Positions 42,940 to 53,163 are shown, counted from the stretch's first letter. The stretch is 64,000 bases of DNA from an uncultured Eubacteriales bacterium (GCA_934489735.1 CAKSSR010000011.1:5460-69459), one strand, 5' to 3'. Notes: a model not told the origin generated them from the sequence alone. Program-made: numbers and translations.

Positions 42940-43165
42940 AACAAAACAACTCCTTTTAAAATATAATAATGAACTGTAAAGCAATATATATCTAAAGTTC
43001 ACAATATAATTATAACATTCTAGAATCCATTTGTCAAGATTTGCATTAATCAACAAGAATGCATGGATATATAAGCAAAATTATAATAATTGAAAAAAAT
43101 AATTATAAATGCTAATATAATATATAATAAAAAAAATATAAACTTGAAAGGAGCAGATAATAAAA

Positions 43166-43873
43166 ATGTTAGAAATCGTTAACTTGACAAAGAAATATGG
43201 AAAAGATAAAGAAGCAGTTAAGAACTTGAGCATCAAGGTTGAACCAGGTGACTTGTATGGATTTATCGGACATAATGGGGCAGGAAAGACTACCACGATA
43301 AAATCTATAGCCGGGATACTAGACTTTGACGAAGGAGATATATTAATAGACTCTTTATCAATAAAAAAGGATCCCCAGTCATGCAAAAGTAAGATAGCTT
43401 ATATCCCTGACAACCCAGATATATACGATTACTTGACAGGATCACAATATCTGAATTTCATATGTGATATATTTGAAGTAATGAAGGATCAAAGAGAAAG
43501 TCTTATAGAGAAATATGCAAGCATTTTTAAGATAAATGCAAGCTTAGGGAAGATTATATCATCATATTCTCATGGAATGAAACAAAAATTAGCTCTAATA
43601 TCAGCATTAGTACACAGTCCAGATATACTTGTATTAGACGAGCCTTTTGTCGGACTTGACCCAGAGGCTTCACATAGTTTAAAAGAGATAATGAAGAGTT
43701 TATGCAAGAAAGGAAAATCTATCTTTTTTTCGACGCACATATTAGAAGTTGCAGAAAAATTATGTAACAAGATAGGAATAATTAGAAACGGAGAACTAAT
43801 TGTATCGGGAGCGACAAAAGATATAGTAGGAAATAAAGGCTTGGAGGAAGTTTTTATGGAGGTGATGGAATGA
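43166..43873 (+). CDS. ABC transporter ATP-binding protein
   Basis: The 235-residue ATPase shows Walker A 'GHNGAGKTTTI', signature 'SYSHGMKQKLALISAL', Walker B 'ILVLDEPFVGLDP' and the switch His in 'FFSTHILE'. This is the EcsA/CcmA-like export class. A GAAAGGAG site precedes the ATG. The stop overlaps the permease ATG by 4 nt. Confidence 0.93.
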   Translation: MLEIVNLTKKYGKDKEAVKNLSIKVEPGDLYGFIGHNGAGKTTTIKSIAGILDFDEGDILIDSLSIKKDPQSCKSKIAYIPDNPDIYDYLTGSQYLNFICDIFEVMKDQRESLIEKYASIFKINASLGKIISSYSHGMKQKLALISALVHSPDILVLDEPFVGLDPEASHSLKEIMKSLCKKGKSIFFSTHILEVAEKLCNKIGIIRNGELIVSGATKDIVGNKGLEEVFMEVME

Positions 43874-45513
43874 TAAAGAAAGCAATAAGACTATTTCGAG
43901 TCGAAATGAAGGATATCTTAGGAATAAATAAAATAATTCATTCTGATAAAGACTTTAAGTTACTAAGAATTATTGGACTGCTTGTATGTCTATTAATATT
44001 TTCTCTCATTTCTTGCGCTCTGTCATACGGATACTACAGGTCCCTTGCCCCTTCGTTATATATCAATGGCCATATTGATCAAGTCTTAACAATTGCCTTT
44101 GCTTCCTCTTGTCTTGTCTTATTTACGACTAATATTTCTAAGGCTGCCATGAGTCTCTTCTCATATAAGGATTATGACATTCTCATGTCTCTTCCAATAA
44201 AGCTGAGTTCAGTAATATTAAGCAAGATGACAATATTATATACCGTCAATCTTCTGTCCCTGGCCACATTTATTATTCCCTCATTGATAGTCTATTGTCA
44301 TTATGTTTATGTAAAGGCAGAGTTCTTCTTGACATTTGGTATCTTAATGCTATTTATTCCAATCATTCCATTAACTCTTTCTACTATTGTCTCTATCATA
44401 GTATCTTTCTTATCGTATAATTTAAAAAATAGAAAGATTTTTAATACATTGGTCACATTTTTGCTTATCGCTTTCTTATTGTTCGTATCAAATTTAATAC
44501 TTCGGCCTGATTTTATTGATAAAAGTGTTGTTTCCAATATAATAAATGTCTCGAATGTATTCCCGTTGTCAATTATATTTACTAAAGCATTGATAGAGCT
44601 AAATATTCCTTATATTTTTCTATTTATACTGGCTTCTGCCTCAGTTGAAGTAATATTTATATCCCTCATATATAAACATTATAAAAATCTTCACTTGATC
44701 GTTACTACTTATAAGGTTTCGTCATCCGATACAAAGAAAATTAAAAATGAAGTAAGCTCTCGCTTTAAGTCTCTGTTTAAAAGAGAAGTCAAAAGGTATA
44801 TTGCAGTTCCCTCTTACATGATCAATACAATTATAGGCCCTGTCACATTGATATTAATTTGTGCCTCTTTTGTATTTTTCTTTGACGGATATATTAAAGA
44901 TAGTTTAAATGCATTCTCAAATTTGCATGTTATCTCTATTAAATCTGTAATTTCTGTAGCTTTTTCTGTAATATGTTGCATTTTCTTAACCACTTCCTGT
45001 ACAACCAGTTGCTCTATATCAATTGAGGGTAAAAATTATTGGATTTTGCAATCCTCCCCTGTCTCGTATCAAGATATCTTTAATAGTAAGATATTATTGA
45101 GCACACTTGTCAACTCTGGCTTAATGGCTGTCATAGATTTACTATTTTCTATCGCCTTCAGGTTGAATTTTCTTGACATAATCTATTCTATTGTCATCCA
45201 ATTCTCATTTATTTTATTTACTTCTGTCCTTGGGATATTAGTTAATCTTAAACTGCCTAAAATGGAGTGGCAAAATGAATCCGTTGTCGTCAAACAAAGT
45301 GCTTCTGTCTTAGTAAGTATACTATTAAGCTTGCTTGGATTAGTAATTAACTTAGTTTCTATAGTAATATTCTTCTTTTCCTTAGTATTTAGTGGCTTTT
45401 CGGTAAAAAATTCCGTCCCATTGTCAATTTTTATATCATCATTCATTATATTATTAATAACTTTCTTATTATACAAATATATTTTAAAACATCCTAAGCT
45501 AAGACAAGTCTAG
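43870..45513 (+). CDS. ABC transporter permease
   Basis: The 547-residue hydrophobic protein has about 12-13 membrane helices with a charged cytoplasmic stretch near residues 285-310 ('SSDTKKIKNEVSSRFKSLFK'). It resembles the large permeases paired with EcsA-like ATPases. The substrate is unknown; export of a lipid, peptide or ion is possible. It is translationally coupled to the ATPase. Confidence 0.85.
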   Translation: MIKKAIRLFRVEMKDILGINKIIHSDKDFKLLRIIGLLVCLLIFSLISCALSYGYYRSLAPSLYINGHIDQVLTIAFASSCLVLFTTNISKAAMSLFSYKDYDILMSLPIKLSSVILSKMTILYTVNLLSLATFIIPSLIVYCHYVYVKAEFFLTFGILMLFIPIIPLTLSTIVSIIVSFLSYNLKNRKIFNTLVTFLLIAFLLFVSNLILRPDFIDKSVVSNIINVSNVFPLSIIFTKALIELNIPYIFLFILASASVEVIFISLIYKHYKNLHLIVTTYKVSSSDTKKIKNEVSSRFKSLFKREVKRYIAVPSYMINTIIGPVTLILICASFVFFFDGYIKDSLNAFSNLHVISIKSVISVAFSVICCIFLTTSCTTSCSISIEGKNYWILQSSPVSYQDIFNSKILLSTLVNSGLMAVIDLLFSIAFRLNFLDIIYSIVIQFSFILFTSVLGILVNLKLPKMEWQNESVVVKQSASVLVSILLSLLGLVINLVSIVIFFFSLVFSGFSVKNSVPLSIFISSFIILLITFLLYKYILKHPKLRQV

Positions 45514-45525
45514 GTAAAGATTTTT

Positions 45526-45560
45526 AAGATCATTGCTGCAAAAAAGTGATGATCTTTTAT
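45526..45560 (+). terminator. Terminator of the ABC transporter operon
   Basis: AAGATCAT and ATGATCTT form an 8-bp stem followed by TTATTTA. Confidence 0.7.
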
Positions 45561-45653
45561 TTATGCATAAGTTTAAGTTGTCTAGAATACATTTATTTTA
45601 TAACGATTAGTAATTTTCTTTGCCTTAATTTACGAAAGGACTGACTCAAACAT

Positions 45654-47189
45654 ATGGATTATACTATACAAAAAGAAAATATATTATCAGAAGACAAAAT
45701 TTCTAATTTATGCAAGGAACAGCCAGTAGATCTTAACTTTTCTCTACCAGATTATTGTCCGGACATACAAAAAATATTAAAATGCATAGTAATTCCAAGC
45801 ATTACGTCTAAGAACATAACATCAGGGAGGTTAGACATAGATGGAATTATCAACGTTCAGTTTATGTATCTAGACGCTGACAAGAAACAAGTTAGACATT
45901 TTGACAACATTTCCCCTTTCTCTTGTACAATTGATATAGGAGAAGTCGATCTAAGTTCAATAGCATTCACAGAGATCAAGACAGAATATATGAATTGTCA
46001 TGCAACTAGTCCAAGAAAGATTGACATCCATGGAGCATTTTCTATCTGTACGACGATAATATCAAGATCCAATAAAGAAATATCAAGTAATATAGAAGAA
46101 AATGATATAGCCGTCAAGAAAATGTCATTACCGATCAGCACTTTAACAGGGATGTCTCAGCAACAGTTTTCGATAAATGAGATACTTGAAGCGAACAAAA
46201 GCAAACCAATGATAAGATCTATTGTCAAGTCAGATATAAATGCAGTAATCAATGATTGCAAGCTATTAAATGACAAAGCCATAATAAAAGGTGACGTATT
46301 TATTAAAATTCTTTACGACAGCGTCAACCCAGACAATGAACTTGAAACAATAGAATATACGATACCAATCAGTCAGATAATAGATGTCTTAGGGAGCAGT
46401 GACGATGACATATGCGATGTAGACTTAGATATACTAGAAGATGAATTTAGAATAAAATCAAATAATTCTGAAGACGAAAACTTAATCGAAGTCAACTTAA
46501 AATTATGCGCAAGTGTGTTATCATATAGAGAAAATGAGATAGAATTTATAACAGATGCATATTCTACTAACTATGAATTAAATTTAAATAAAGACAAGGT
46601 CAACTTTAATCATATTGAGGATTTCGTAACTGAGTCATATATTGACAAAAGTACGATAGAAGTAGAGCCTTCTATGTCATTGGCAAAAATAATTGACATA
46701 TGGGACGAAGGGATTGACCTTTCCTCGAAAATAGAAGACGAGAAATTAAAATTTTCAGGAAAAATCAATGCTTGCATATTAAGCATTAATAACGAAGGAG
46801 TCCCAGAATATACTGAAAAACCAATAAACTTTGAATATATAAGCAATGCGATGGTAGAAAATGATTCCAAGATAGATACCAATGTAAAAATTGTATCGAT
46901 TGGTTATAGAATAATAGCAAACAATAGCATAGAAATAAAAACGGAATTATTATTTAAGTCAAAAATATCTAGCTCTAAGGAAGTCTTTATGGTAAGCGAT
47001 ATATATGTAGATGAAGATTCACCATATAGTAAGGATGAAGCATCGCTGATAATATATTTTGCAGACAAAGGAGAAGATATATGGGATATAGCTAGGAATT
47101 ATCATACGACGGCAGATGCTATAAAGGGAGAAAATGAATTAGAAAGCGATGTTATAGAAGAAAACAGTATGATATTAATACCTATGTGA
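45654..47189 (+). CDS. sipL: SipL-like spore coat/SpoIVA-interacting protein (DUF3794 plus LysM)
   Basis: The 511-residue protein has an N-terminal region with 'VDLNFSLPDYCPDIQKILKC', the start of a DUF3794 (SPOCS) domain. Further DUF3794-like segments follow (about 160-300 and 310-440), and a C-terminal LysM domain ends the protein ('DKGEDIWDIARNYHTTADAI'). This is the plan of SipL, the clostridial partner of SpoIVA in coat assembly. The next gene is spoIVA, which supports the call. A GAAAGGA site precedes the ATG. Confidence 0.9.
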   Translation: MDYTIQKENILSEDKISNLCKEQPVDLNFSLPDYCPDIQKILKCIVIPSITSKNITSGRLDIDGIINVQFMYLDADKKQVRHFDNISPFSCTIDIGEVDLSSIAFTEIKTEYMNCHATSPRKIDIHGAFSICTTIISRSNKEISSNIEENDIAVKKMSLPISTLTGMSQQQFSINEILEANKSKPMIRSIVKSDINAVINDCKLLNDKAIIKGDVFIKILYDSVNPDNELETIEYTIPISQIIDVLGSSDDDICDVDLDILEDEFRIKSNNSEDENLIEVNLKLCASVLSYRENEIEFITDAYSTNYELNLNKDKVNFNHIEDFVTESYIDKSTIEVEPSMSLAKIIDIWDEGIDLSSKIEDEKLKFSGKINACILSINNEGVPEYTEKPINFEYISNAMVENDSKIDTNVKIVSIGYRIIANNSIEIKTELLFKSKISSSKEVFMVSDIYVDEDSPYSKDEASLIIYFADKGEDIWDIARNYHTTADAIKGENELESDVIEENSMILIPM

Positions 47190-47225
47190 GATAAATTTAA
47201 ATTAATATAGAAAGGGGCTAGAAAG

Positions 47226-47254
47226 TATATCATATTCCAACGAAATATGATATA
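47226..47254 (+). promoter_or_regulatory. Perfect hairpin in the spoIVA leader
   Basis: TATATCATATT and AATATGATATA form an 11-bp stem with a 7-nt loop, between a good AAAGGGG site (47211-47217) and the spoIVA ATG at 47266. The site is 48 nt from the start codon. Folding the stem would shorten the path, but still to about 19 nt. Confidence 0.6.
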
Positions 47255-47265
47255 TGAACTGAAAT

Positions 47266-48744
47266 ATGGAAGAAAGAGACATTTATAAAGATATAGCGAA
47301 CAGAACTCATGGAGACATATATATAGGAATAGTAGGTCCAGTAAGAACTGGGAAATCAACTTTTATAAAAAAGTTTATGGATACTATAGTAATTCCTAAT
47401 ATTTCAAGTGCATCTCAAAGAGAAAGAGCAATAGACGAACTACCACAATCAGCTGCAGGCAAGACCATAATGACAACTGAACCAAAATTTATTCCAGAAG
47501 GTGGAGTAGAAGTAACAATTGATCAGAATGCTAAATTCAAAATGAGAATGATAGACTGCGTAGGATATATAGTACCAAGTGCTTTGGGATATATAGAAGA
47601 GAACGAACCAAGAATGGTAATGACGCCTTGGTATGAAGAGACTATCCCATTCAACATGGCAGCTGAGATAGGGACAAAAAAAGTCATCACTGATCACTCG
47701 ACAATAGGATTGGTTATAACAACAGATGGATCTATTACAGACATTCCAAGGGAAGAATATGAAGAAGCTGAAGAAAGAGTAATAGATGAACTAAAGGATA
47801 TTAACAAACCATTTGTAATATTATTGAATAGTGCCTACCCCACCTCAGAAGAGACGACCAAAATCGTCAAAGAGATGAATAAAAAATACTCAGTGCCAGT
47901 AATTCCTGTAAATTGTCTTGATATGTCAGAAAAAGAGATCAAAGATATAATATCGACCATACTATTTGAATTCCCAGTTAAAGAAATAAAGATAAATATG
48001 CCAAAATGGTTGACTAATTTAGAGAAAAGTCATTGGTTGAGGTCAGATATTTATTCCGACATCAATAAATCAGCACGCAAAGTGGATAAAATAAGAAAGA
48101 TTAAAAATATAGTCGATGACATGTCTAAATCAAAATATATAAATAAGGCTGACATATTATCGCTCGATTTAGGAAAAGGTCACGCTAGGATTAACATAGA
48201 ATTGGATCCGACGTTATTTTATAAGATTTTAGGAGAAAAAACTAATATCGATATAAAAGACGAAGGAGATTTATTGGAATGTATGATGAATTTGTCTAAA
48301 ATAAAAGACAAATATGATAAAATAAGCAGCGCATATGATGAAGTTAATGAGACTGGCTACGGAATTGTTATGCCATCTATAGAACAATTGACTTTGGAAG
48401 AGCCTGAAATAATAAAGCAAGGGGGGAAATATGGCATAAGATTAAAAGCAGCAGCACCATCAATACATATGATGAAGACTCAAATTACTACAGAAGTGAC
48501 GCCTATAGTTGGATCGGAACAGCAATCTGAAGAGTTAGTTAATTATATGTTGAAAGAATTTGAAGAAGATCCAACTAAGATATGGGAATCGAATATATTT
48601 GGTAAGTCTTTGCATGAATTGGTCAATGAAGGATTGCATAACAAATTATACAGAATGCCATACGATGCTAGAAACAAAGTAACAGAAACTATAGAACGAA
48701 TTATAAATGACGGCTGTAATGGACTTATTTGCATAATATTATAA
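47266..48744 (+). CDS. spoIVA: Stage IV sporulation protein A (coat morphogenetic ATPase)
   Basis: SpoIVA polymerises on the forespore surface using ATP and anchors the coat. The 492-residue protein begins 'MEERDIYKDIANRTHGDIYI' and has Walker A 'GPVRTGKSTFIKKFMD', 'MIDCVGYIVPSALGY' and the conserved C-terminus 'RMPYDARNKVTETIERII', ending with hydrophobic residues. The start codon is fixed by family conservation although the ribosome site is displaced by the hairpin at 47226-47254. Confidence 0.97.
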   Translation: MEERDIYKDIANRTHGDIYIGIVGPVRTGKSTFIKKFMDTIVIPNISSASQRERAIDELPQSAAGKTIMTTEPKFIPEGGVEVTIDQNAKFKMRMIDCVGYIVPSALGYIEENEPRMVMTPWYEETIPFNMAAEIGTKKVITDHSTIGLVITTDGSITDIPREEYEEAEERVIDELKDINKPFVILLNSAYPTSEETTKIVKEMNKKYSVPVIPVNCLDMSEKEIKDIISTILFEFPVKEIKINMPKWLTNLEKSHWLRSDIYSDINKSARKVDKIRKIKNIVDDMSKSKYINKADILSLDLGKGHARINIELDPTLFYKILGEKTNIDIKDEGDLLECMMNLSKIKDKYDKISSAYDEVNETGYGIVMPSIEQLTLEEPEIIKQGGKYGIRLKAAAPSIHMMKTQITTEVTPIVGSEQQSEELVNYMLKEFEEDPTKIWESNIFGKSLHELVNEGLHNKLYRMPYDARNKVTETIERIINDGCNGLICIIL

Positions 48745-48760
48745 AAGTGGTGATAAAGTA

Positions 48761-49903
48761 GTGACTTCTAAACAAATACTAATAGCAATTGTTTCAATAT
48801 GCATCATGCTTTTACCAAAAATTAAGTCGGACTCACTGTCAGATGAAGAAATCTCTGCACCAAGTGCTATTCTAGTAGAACAAAGCTCAGGCAAAGTGCT
48901 TTATGAAAAGAATATACATGACAAGAAACCATTGGCTTCTATTACAAAAGTTATGACTTTATTATTGGTAATGGAAGCAATAGACAATGGAAAGATATCT
49001 CTTGACGATATGGTGACTACAAGCGAACATGCTGCATCTATGACGGGATCTCATATCTGGTTGAAAGAATCTGAACAAATGAGCGTAAATGATCTAATAA
49101 AAGCTACAGTAGTAGTATCAGCTAACGACGCTGCTGTCTCATTGGCTGAACATGTGTCAGGAACTGAAGAGGCATTTGTGGAAGAAATGAATAAAAGAGC
49201 AAATGAATTAGAAATGAAAGACACTTTGTTTAAAAATTGTAACGGTCTGGATATAGATGGCCATGTCAGTAGCGTGTATGATATATCAATTATGTCAAGA
49301 GAATTGCTAAAGCATAAGGAAATATTAAAATATACTTCCATTTGGATGGATTATTTGAGAGACGGTAAGACTCAATTGGTTAGTACTAATAAATTATTGA
49401 GAACTTATAAGGGAATTACTGGCCTGAAGACAGGAACTACAAGCATCGCTAAGAGTTGTATGTCGGCTTCAGCTACACGTGATGGAATGAGCCTTGTCAG
49501 CGTAGTCTTGGCTAGCCCAACTACTAAAGAAAGATTTAAAGATTCAGCAACTTTGTTAGACTTCGGCTTCGCTAATTATATAATATTTCACCCATCAGAA
49601 AAGGCAATTGAAAATCCTTATATAAAAGTGACACATGGAATGCAAACAGATGTTGGGACGTTTGTAGACATTAACAACGATATTTTGATCCAAAAAGGAA
49701 AAGAAAAGAATATTAAGTATATGGTCGAAACAACTCCTGAACTTCAGGCACCTATCGATAAAGGGCAAGTAGTAGGTAAGTTGACTTTTTTAATAGATGA
49801 AGAACCAATTGCTAATTTTGATATAAGAACGTCATCATCTGTTGATAAGATCACATTCGGAACGTCATTCGGTTTACTATTGAATAAGTTTTTCTCAATG
49901 TAA
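48761..49903 (+). CDS. dacF: D-alanyl-D-alanine carboxypeptidase (DacF-like)
   Basis: A penicillin-binding carboxypeptidase of the S11 family that trims pentapeptides in the cell wall or spore cortex. The 380-residue protein has an N-terminal signal helix (about 4-20), SxxK in 'ASITKVMTLL', SxN in 'VVSANDAAVS', KTG in 'ITGLKTGTTS', and the C-terminal beta-rich PBP5-C domain. Translation starts at GTG, 16 nt after spoIVA. The position next to spoIVA suggests a sporulation role (inference). Confidence 0.92.
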   Translation: MTSKQILIAIVSICIMLLPKIKSDSLSDEEISAPSAILVEQSSGKVLYEKNIHDKKPLASITKVMTLLLVMEAIDNGKISLDDMVTTSEHAASMTGSHIWLKESEQMSVNDLIKATVVVSANDAAVSLAEHVSGTEEAFVEEMNKRANELEMKDTLFKNCNGLDIDGHVSSVYDISIMSRELLKHKEILKYTSIWMDYLRDGKTQLVSTNKLLRTYKGITGLKTGTTSIAKSCMSASATRDGMSLVSVVLASPTTKERFKDSATLLDFGFANYIIFHPSEKAIENPYIKVTHGMQTDVGTFVDINNDILIQKGKEKNIKYMVETTPELQAPIDKGQVVGKLTFLIDEEPIANFDIRTSSSVDKITFGTSFGLLLNKFFSM

Positions 49904-49905
49904 GT

Positions 49906-49946
49906 AGGATAGTCTTAGAAAATTCTAGGACTATCCTTAATCTTTT
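49906..49946 (+). terminator. Terminator of the spoIVA-dacF unit
   Basis: AGGATAGTC and GACTATCCT form a perfect 9-bp stem followed by a T-rich tail. Confidence 0.82.
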
Positions 49947-50038
49947 TATGATTCTATTAAAAAAAGATATCCGAGGGTAACTCTTCCTTAAGCATCCCTC
50001 AGACATTCTTTTACGACTGCTTCTACAATCACATATAT

Positions 50039-51298
50039 CTAACGTACCTCTGTTAGAGGATCATATTTCTTTCCATTCATTCTGGTTTCAAAATGTAAAT
50101 GTGGTCCTGTTGAAAATCCAGTATTTCCTACATTCCCTATTTGTTGCCCTTTAGCTACGGTTTGGCCCACTGTAACACGCTTGAGACTTAAATGCCCATA
50201 TAAAGTTGACCTTCCATTTCCATGGTCTATGACAATGAAGTTCCCATATCCGCCACCCCATGGAGTATCGTTGACTTTTATTATTACTCCACTGTCAGCA
50301 GCTACAACACTCGCACCATATATGCCACGTCCTGCTATGTCTATAGCTCCATGCATTCTTCCGCCTCTGTTAACTGTGTCAGTAAAATTCGAAGATATAT
50401 AATGAAAGTTCGGTACAGGCCACATATATCTTCCAGTTCCCTTGGCTACGTTGTTATGTACTCTATTTGGGTTCTGTCCGCGTACTCTATTTTGGTTCTG
50501 TCTGCGTCGTTTCTCTTCTAATTCTCTTTGACGTCTATAATATTCTTCTATTTCTCTATTTATCTTATTATATTCTTTATCGCTTTGATCAATCTCATCC
50601 TGAATCTTTACAGCTTGATCTTTAGATTCTTTTATTAATAACTCATTTTCATCAATAAGTTTTTCTAATTCAGCCTTTTTATTCTCTCTTGTCAATACTT
50701 CTTTTCTCATACGGCTCTGAGAGTCTTCTATATCTTTCTTTTGTCTTTCTATTGTATCTTTGTCTTCCTTTAATTTAGATATAATTTTATTGTCTTTTTC
50801 TGACATGCATTGAGCTATTTCCATTCTATCAAAGAAATCTAAAAAGTCTTTAGTTCCCAGCACAATATCAATTGCCTCTACTTTGTTTCCCATATACGAA
50901 GCTCTTAATCTCTTCATGATTATCGATACATCTGTTGATATTTGGTTCTGCTTTTCATCTATCAATTGTTTCTGATCTTTTATTTTTACATCCAAGTCAT
51001 TTATAACTTCATTACTTACATCTATATCTTTTTTAACCGATTCTATCTGCTCACTTAGTTCTTTCTTCCTTTTTTCTCGAGATTCTATTGTGCCCTTCAC
51101 TGTATGTAAATCTTTTCTTAGCGAGTCTTTCTTCTGAGTCAATTCTCTTTGTCTTCTTCTTGATATTTCTATCCCCTCTGTAATACTCACATCACTACTT
51201 CTCGCATATGATTTCAAATGATTAAAATTACATATATCCGATATAAAAATCATTGATAATATGATACAACCAATCTTTTTTAGATTACTACCTAACAA
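50039..51298 (-). CDS. Coiled-coil LytM (M23) peptidoglycan hydrolase, EnvC-like
   Basis: The 419-residue protein starts at TTG behind a GGGAGAG site. It has a signal peptide (about 1-33), a long coiled coil (35-270), and a C-terminal M23 domain with 'HGAIDIAG', 'YGHLS' and 'GPHLHFETR'. The metal-binding His and Asp residues are present, so the domain should be active, unlike degenerate activators such as E. coli EnvC. It overlaps ftsX by 11 nt, and ftsE lies upstream. FtsEX-controlled hydrolysis during division or sporulation is the expected role. Confidence 0.92.
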   Translation of the reverse strand: MLGSNLKKIGCIILSMIFISDICNFNHLKSYARSSDVSITEGIEISRRRQRELTQKKDSLRKDLHTVKGTIESREKRKKELSEQIESVKKDIDVSNEVINDLDVKIKDQKQLIDEKQNQISTDVSIIMKRLRASYMGNKVEAIDIVLGTKDFLDFFDRMEIAQCMSEKDNKIISKLKEDKDTIERQKKDIEDSQSRMRKEVLTRENKKAELEKLIDENELLIKESKDQAVKIQDEIDQSDKEYNKINREIEEYYRRQRELEEKRRRQNQNRVRGQNPNRVHNNVAKGTGRYMWPVPNFHYISSNFTDTVNRGGRMHGAIDIAGRGIYGASVVAADSGVIIKVNDTPWGGGYGNFIVIDHGNGRSTLYGHLSLKRVTVGQTVAKGQQIGNVGNTGFSTGPHLHFETRMNGKKYDPLTEVR

Positions 51299-52190
51299 TA
51301 TTCTCTCCCTCTTTTCTTAAATATCTGGTAATGGATACTACTCCCCCCATTAATCCAAATATTATTCCCATTAGACAAAATATGATAATTACCGGTAAAA
51401 TAACTGAATTGAATGGAATTGCTGAAATAGACATAACCTTTTTCAAGTTATCTATTATGATATTGTAAATAAGCATTAACAGTCCACTAGAGATCAATGC
51501 CGATACTAGCCCTATTATAATTCCCTCTATTATAAATGGTATTCTAATAAATCCGTTTGTTGCTCCTATTGATTTCATTATATTTATTTCTAATCGTCTG
51601 TTATACATTGTAATCTTAACAGTGTTCGATATTATAAATAATGATACTACTCCCAATATTGATACAAAACTTATCCCAGATAAAGTTATCAAATGGCTTA
51701 GTTTATTTAGTTTTCTAACTGTGTCAATCCTATCTCCTACTTTGTCGACTCCATGTATATTCTTAATTGTTTCTATTGTTTCCTCGTAACTATTTAAGTC
51801 CTTTAAAGAAACTCTAAAAACATCTGGTAAAGAATTCTCTTGACCCTCTAATAAAGAAAATGCTGAACCTAATTTTTCTTTATATTCTGATAATGCTTCG
51901 TCTTTCGAATAGAAGTCACATGTTGCTACATTATCCATATTTCTAATTTCTTCTTCTAAATTTTGAACTTCAGTTGGATTTAGTTCATCACTTATAAAAA
52001 CGTTCACGCTATTTCGTTGCCCTATGGATTTTATAATCTCTTCTAAGTTTAATGAAGCAAGTCCAGCTATACCAGTGAGCAATAAACATATCATAAGAAC
52101 GCAAGAAGATGCTATCGACATCATTCTATTTGTCCAAACATTTCTTATTCCTTCTCTTAAAAAGTATTTGGAAGTACCTACTCCTGTCAT
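51288..52190 (-). CDS. ftsX: Cell division ABC permease FtsX
   Basis: The 300-residue protein has four membrane helices (about 22-45, 172-195, 220-245, 265-290) and an extracytoplasmic domain after the first. 'LREGIRNVWTNRMMSIASS' and 'EINIMKSIGATNGFIRIPF' are FtsX landmarks. With FtsE it relays ATP hydrolysis to the extracellular hydrolase. The gap to ftsE is 131 nt. Confidence 0.95.
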   Translation of the reverse strand: MTGVGTSKYFLREGIRNVWTNRMMSIASSCVLMICLLLTGIAGLASLNLEEIIKSIGQRNSVNVFISDELNPTEVQNLEEEIRNMDNVATCDFYSKDEALSEYKEKLGSAFSLLEGQENSLPDVFRVSLKDLNSYEETIETIKNIHGVDKVGDRIDTVRKLNKLSHLITLSGISFVSILGVVSLFIISNTVKITMYNRRLEINIMKSIGATNGFIRIPFIIEGIIIGLVSALISSGLLMLIYNIIIDNLKKVMSISAIPFNSVILPVIIIFCLMGIIFGLMGGVVSITRYLRKEGENIVR

Positions 52191-52321
52191 TTAGCACTGT
52201 ATCGTTATAGAAAACTCTTGCCTTTTATCGTTCCTATAACGCATCCTCCTCTCTTTTTTTTCAAAATTTTTCTCAATTTGCAAAATCCTATTGATTAATT
52301 ATATAAAGCTCTCATTACTAA

Positions 52322-53029
52322 TTAATTGATTGCTTCTTCATACATATATACATTTTTCTCTTCTCTCATTGGAAAATCTCTCTTGACCATACCTTCTCCT
52401 ATTTCAACTATTCTATAATTGAACTTTTTTACTAAAGTATGCTCATGCGTAACCATTAATACAGTAGTTCCATTTTCATTTATCTTTTTCAATAGCTCTA
52501 CTATTTCTAATGACATGGATGGGTCTACATTACCAGTCGGTTCGTCTGCTATAATCAATTCTGGATTGTTTATTATTGCCCTCGCAAGTCCTACTCTTTG
52601 TTGCTCTCCACCTGAAAGCTCTTTTGGATATCGTCTCGCTTTGTTTTGAAGACCAACTAAGTTTAAAATAAGAGGAACTCTTCTTCTTATTTCTCTTTCT
52701 CTTGCTCCTACTATATGCATTGCAAATGCTACGTTATCATAGACAGTCATTTTGTCTATAAGTCTAAAATCCTGAAAGACTATACCCATCTTTCTTCTAA
52801 AATAAGGGACTTCTCGCTTTTTCATCTTAGATAAATCTTTCCCGCCTACTATCAGTTTCCCAGAAGTTACATCTTCTTCTTTAACTATTAGCTTTAGAAA
52901 GGTACTTTTTCCTGCCCCTGAGCTTCCAACTACAAAAACAAACTCTCCATCTTCTATTTTTAAATTAAAGTTCTTTAAAGCTTCTGTTCCATTTTTGTAG
53001 GTTTTGCAGACATCTATAAATTCTATCAT
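52322..53029 (-). CDS. ftsE: Cell division ATP-binding protein FtsE
   Basis: The 235-residue ATPase has Walker A 'GSSGAGKSTFLKLI', signature 'LSGGEQQRVGLARAI', Walker B 'LIIADEPTGNVDP' and 'VMVTHEH'. I use the ATG at 53029, 7 nt after GGGAAG; the ATG at 53044 lacks a ribosome site. Confidence 0.96.
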   Translation of the reverse strand: MIEFIDVCKTYKNGTEALKNFNLKIEDGEFVFVVGSSGAGKSTFLKLIVKEEDVTSGKLIVGGKDLSKMKKREVPYFRRKMGIVFQDFRLIDKMTVYDNVAFAMHIVGAREREIRRRVPLILNLVGLQNKARRYPKELSGGEQQRVGLARAIINNPELIIADEPTGNVDPSMSLEIVELLKKINENGTTVLMVTHEHTLVKKFNYRIVEIGEGMVKRDFPMREEKNVYMYEEAIN

Positions 53030-53076
53030 AAATTTTCTTCCCATTCCTGACTTGAAGTTTATTTAATCTATAATAT

Positions 53077-53137
53077 CCCGACATTTGTTACTAATATGTG
53101 CTTGACATTTTGCTGTCTAAAGATTAAAAATGTCGGG
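53077..53137. other. Inverted repeat between the CdaR-like gene and ftsE
   Basis: CCCGACATTT and AAATGTCGGG are perfectly complementary over 10 bp with a 41-nt loop. There is no T-run on either side. It could be a terminator for the CdaR-like gene or an operator; a TTGACA-like sequence lies inside the loop. Confidence 0.5.
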
Positions 53138-53163
53138 CATAATCTTAATTCTGCTTATCAATA

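Noticed and set aside
50039..51298. Degenerate EnvC activator without hydrolase activity
   Set aside because: The His/Asp and HxH metal ligands of the LytM domain are present, so an active hydrolase is more likely.
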